Shown here one piece after another: positions 63,997 to 64,000 of a stretch of DNA of 64,000 bases. The notes under the pieces were generated by a model, which was not told where the DNA came from, did no database searches, and saw only the letters and a list, made by a program, of their open reading frames with translations. Each line of letters begins with the position of its first letter. Position 1 is the stretch's first letter. This DNA is from Chitinophagaceae bacterium. Its GTDB lineage: Bacteria > Bacteroidota > Bacteroidia > Chitinophagales > Chitinophagaceae. Where the stretch lies: NCBI GenBank assembly GCA_023957575.1, contig JAMLGU010000001.1, positions 682,001-746,000 on the forward strand, in the 5' to 3' direction. The translations under genes and the position numbers were made by a program.

Positions 63997-64000
63997 AATG

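Overview
The window looks like chromosomal DNA of a member of the Bacteroidota, probably close to Chitinophagaceae. Supporting this: moderate-to-low GC; almost no Shine-Dalgarno sequences; several promoters of the Bacteroidota type (TTTG/TTG, about 19 nt, TAnnTTTG); many exported and lipoprotein genes with Bacteroidota-like sequences; a type VI secretion system of the Bacteroidota-only subtype iii (T6SSiii); and housekeeping genes (secA, obg, dnaX, pyruvate dehydrogenase E2, lysC) with Bacteroidota-like features. Family names come from reading the translated proteins by eye; no database was searched.

Layout. 0-2.2 kb: a DUF2207 membrane protein and an ArfB-like ribosome-rescue hydrolase. 2.2-25 kb: a T6SSiii locus built as two diverging arms from about 17.8 kb. 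The leftward arm runs hcp, vgrG, DUF4123 adaptor, PAAR, a lipase-like cargo candidate, an unknown 270-aa protein and tssH; then from a second promoter tssB, a second hcp and tssC; then a coiled-coil envelope protein, a lytic transglycosylase and an S24-type repressor. The rightward arm runs tssG, tssN, tssK, tssO, tssP, tssE and tssF. Together these give sheath, tube, spike, baseplate, ATPase and a trans-envelope complex (TssN/O/P), with no TssJ/L/M, as expected for subtype iii. TssQ and TssR could not be assigned with confidence. 25-26.4 kb is a structured intergenic tract with a small lipoprotein, a frameshifted lipoprotein remnant, a palindrome at a promoter, and tandem hairpins.

26.4-48.3 kb holds a clan GH-D-like glycosidase, secA, an LTA-synthase-like sulfatase-fold enzyme, a SET-domain gene with obg, DUF2891, HAD and YciO-type proteins, an anchored GH25 lysozyme, a UvrD/PcrA helicase, a divergent pair (membrane TPR protein and exported caspase), and lpxD. 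The lpxD stop codon is followed directly, in the same frame, by another ORF. 48.3-48.9 kb is a 516-bp gene-free tract with a terminator. 48.9-64 kb carries yicC, TPR and Ig-like envelope proteins, yifB, yceI, a CoA-binding protein, a GH27 alpha-galactosidase, pyruvate dehydrogenase E2, dnaX, a metallo-beta-lactamase-fold hydrolase, aspartate kinase, an ABC exporter and thioredoxin.

The most unexpected signal is a degenerate 6-bp repeat (consensus GRYTRA) at four unlinked places. Two copies start immediately after the stop codons of tssK and secA. Two lie inside genes, encoding a Lys/Glu/Val-rich tail in the DUF4123 adaptor and, read from the other strand, a Gln/Pro/Ser linker in pyruvate dehydrogenase E2. 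Other points for follow-up are the lipase-like T6SS protein whose nucleophile serine position is glycine, and the coiled-coil envelope protein whose terminal domains resemble conjugation proteins.
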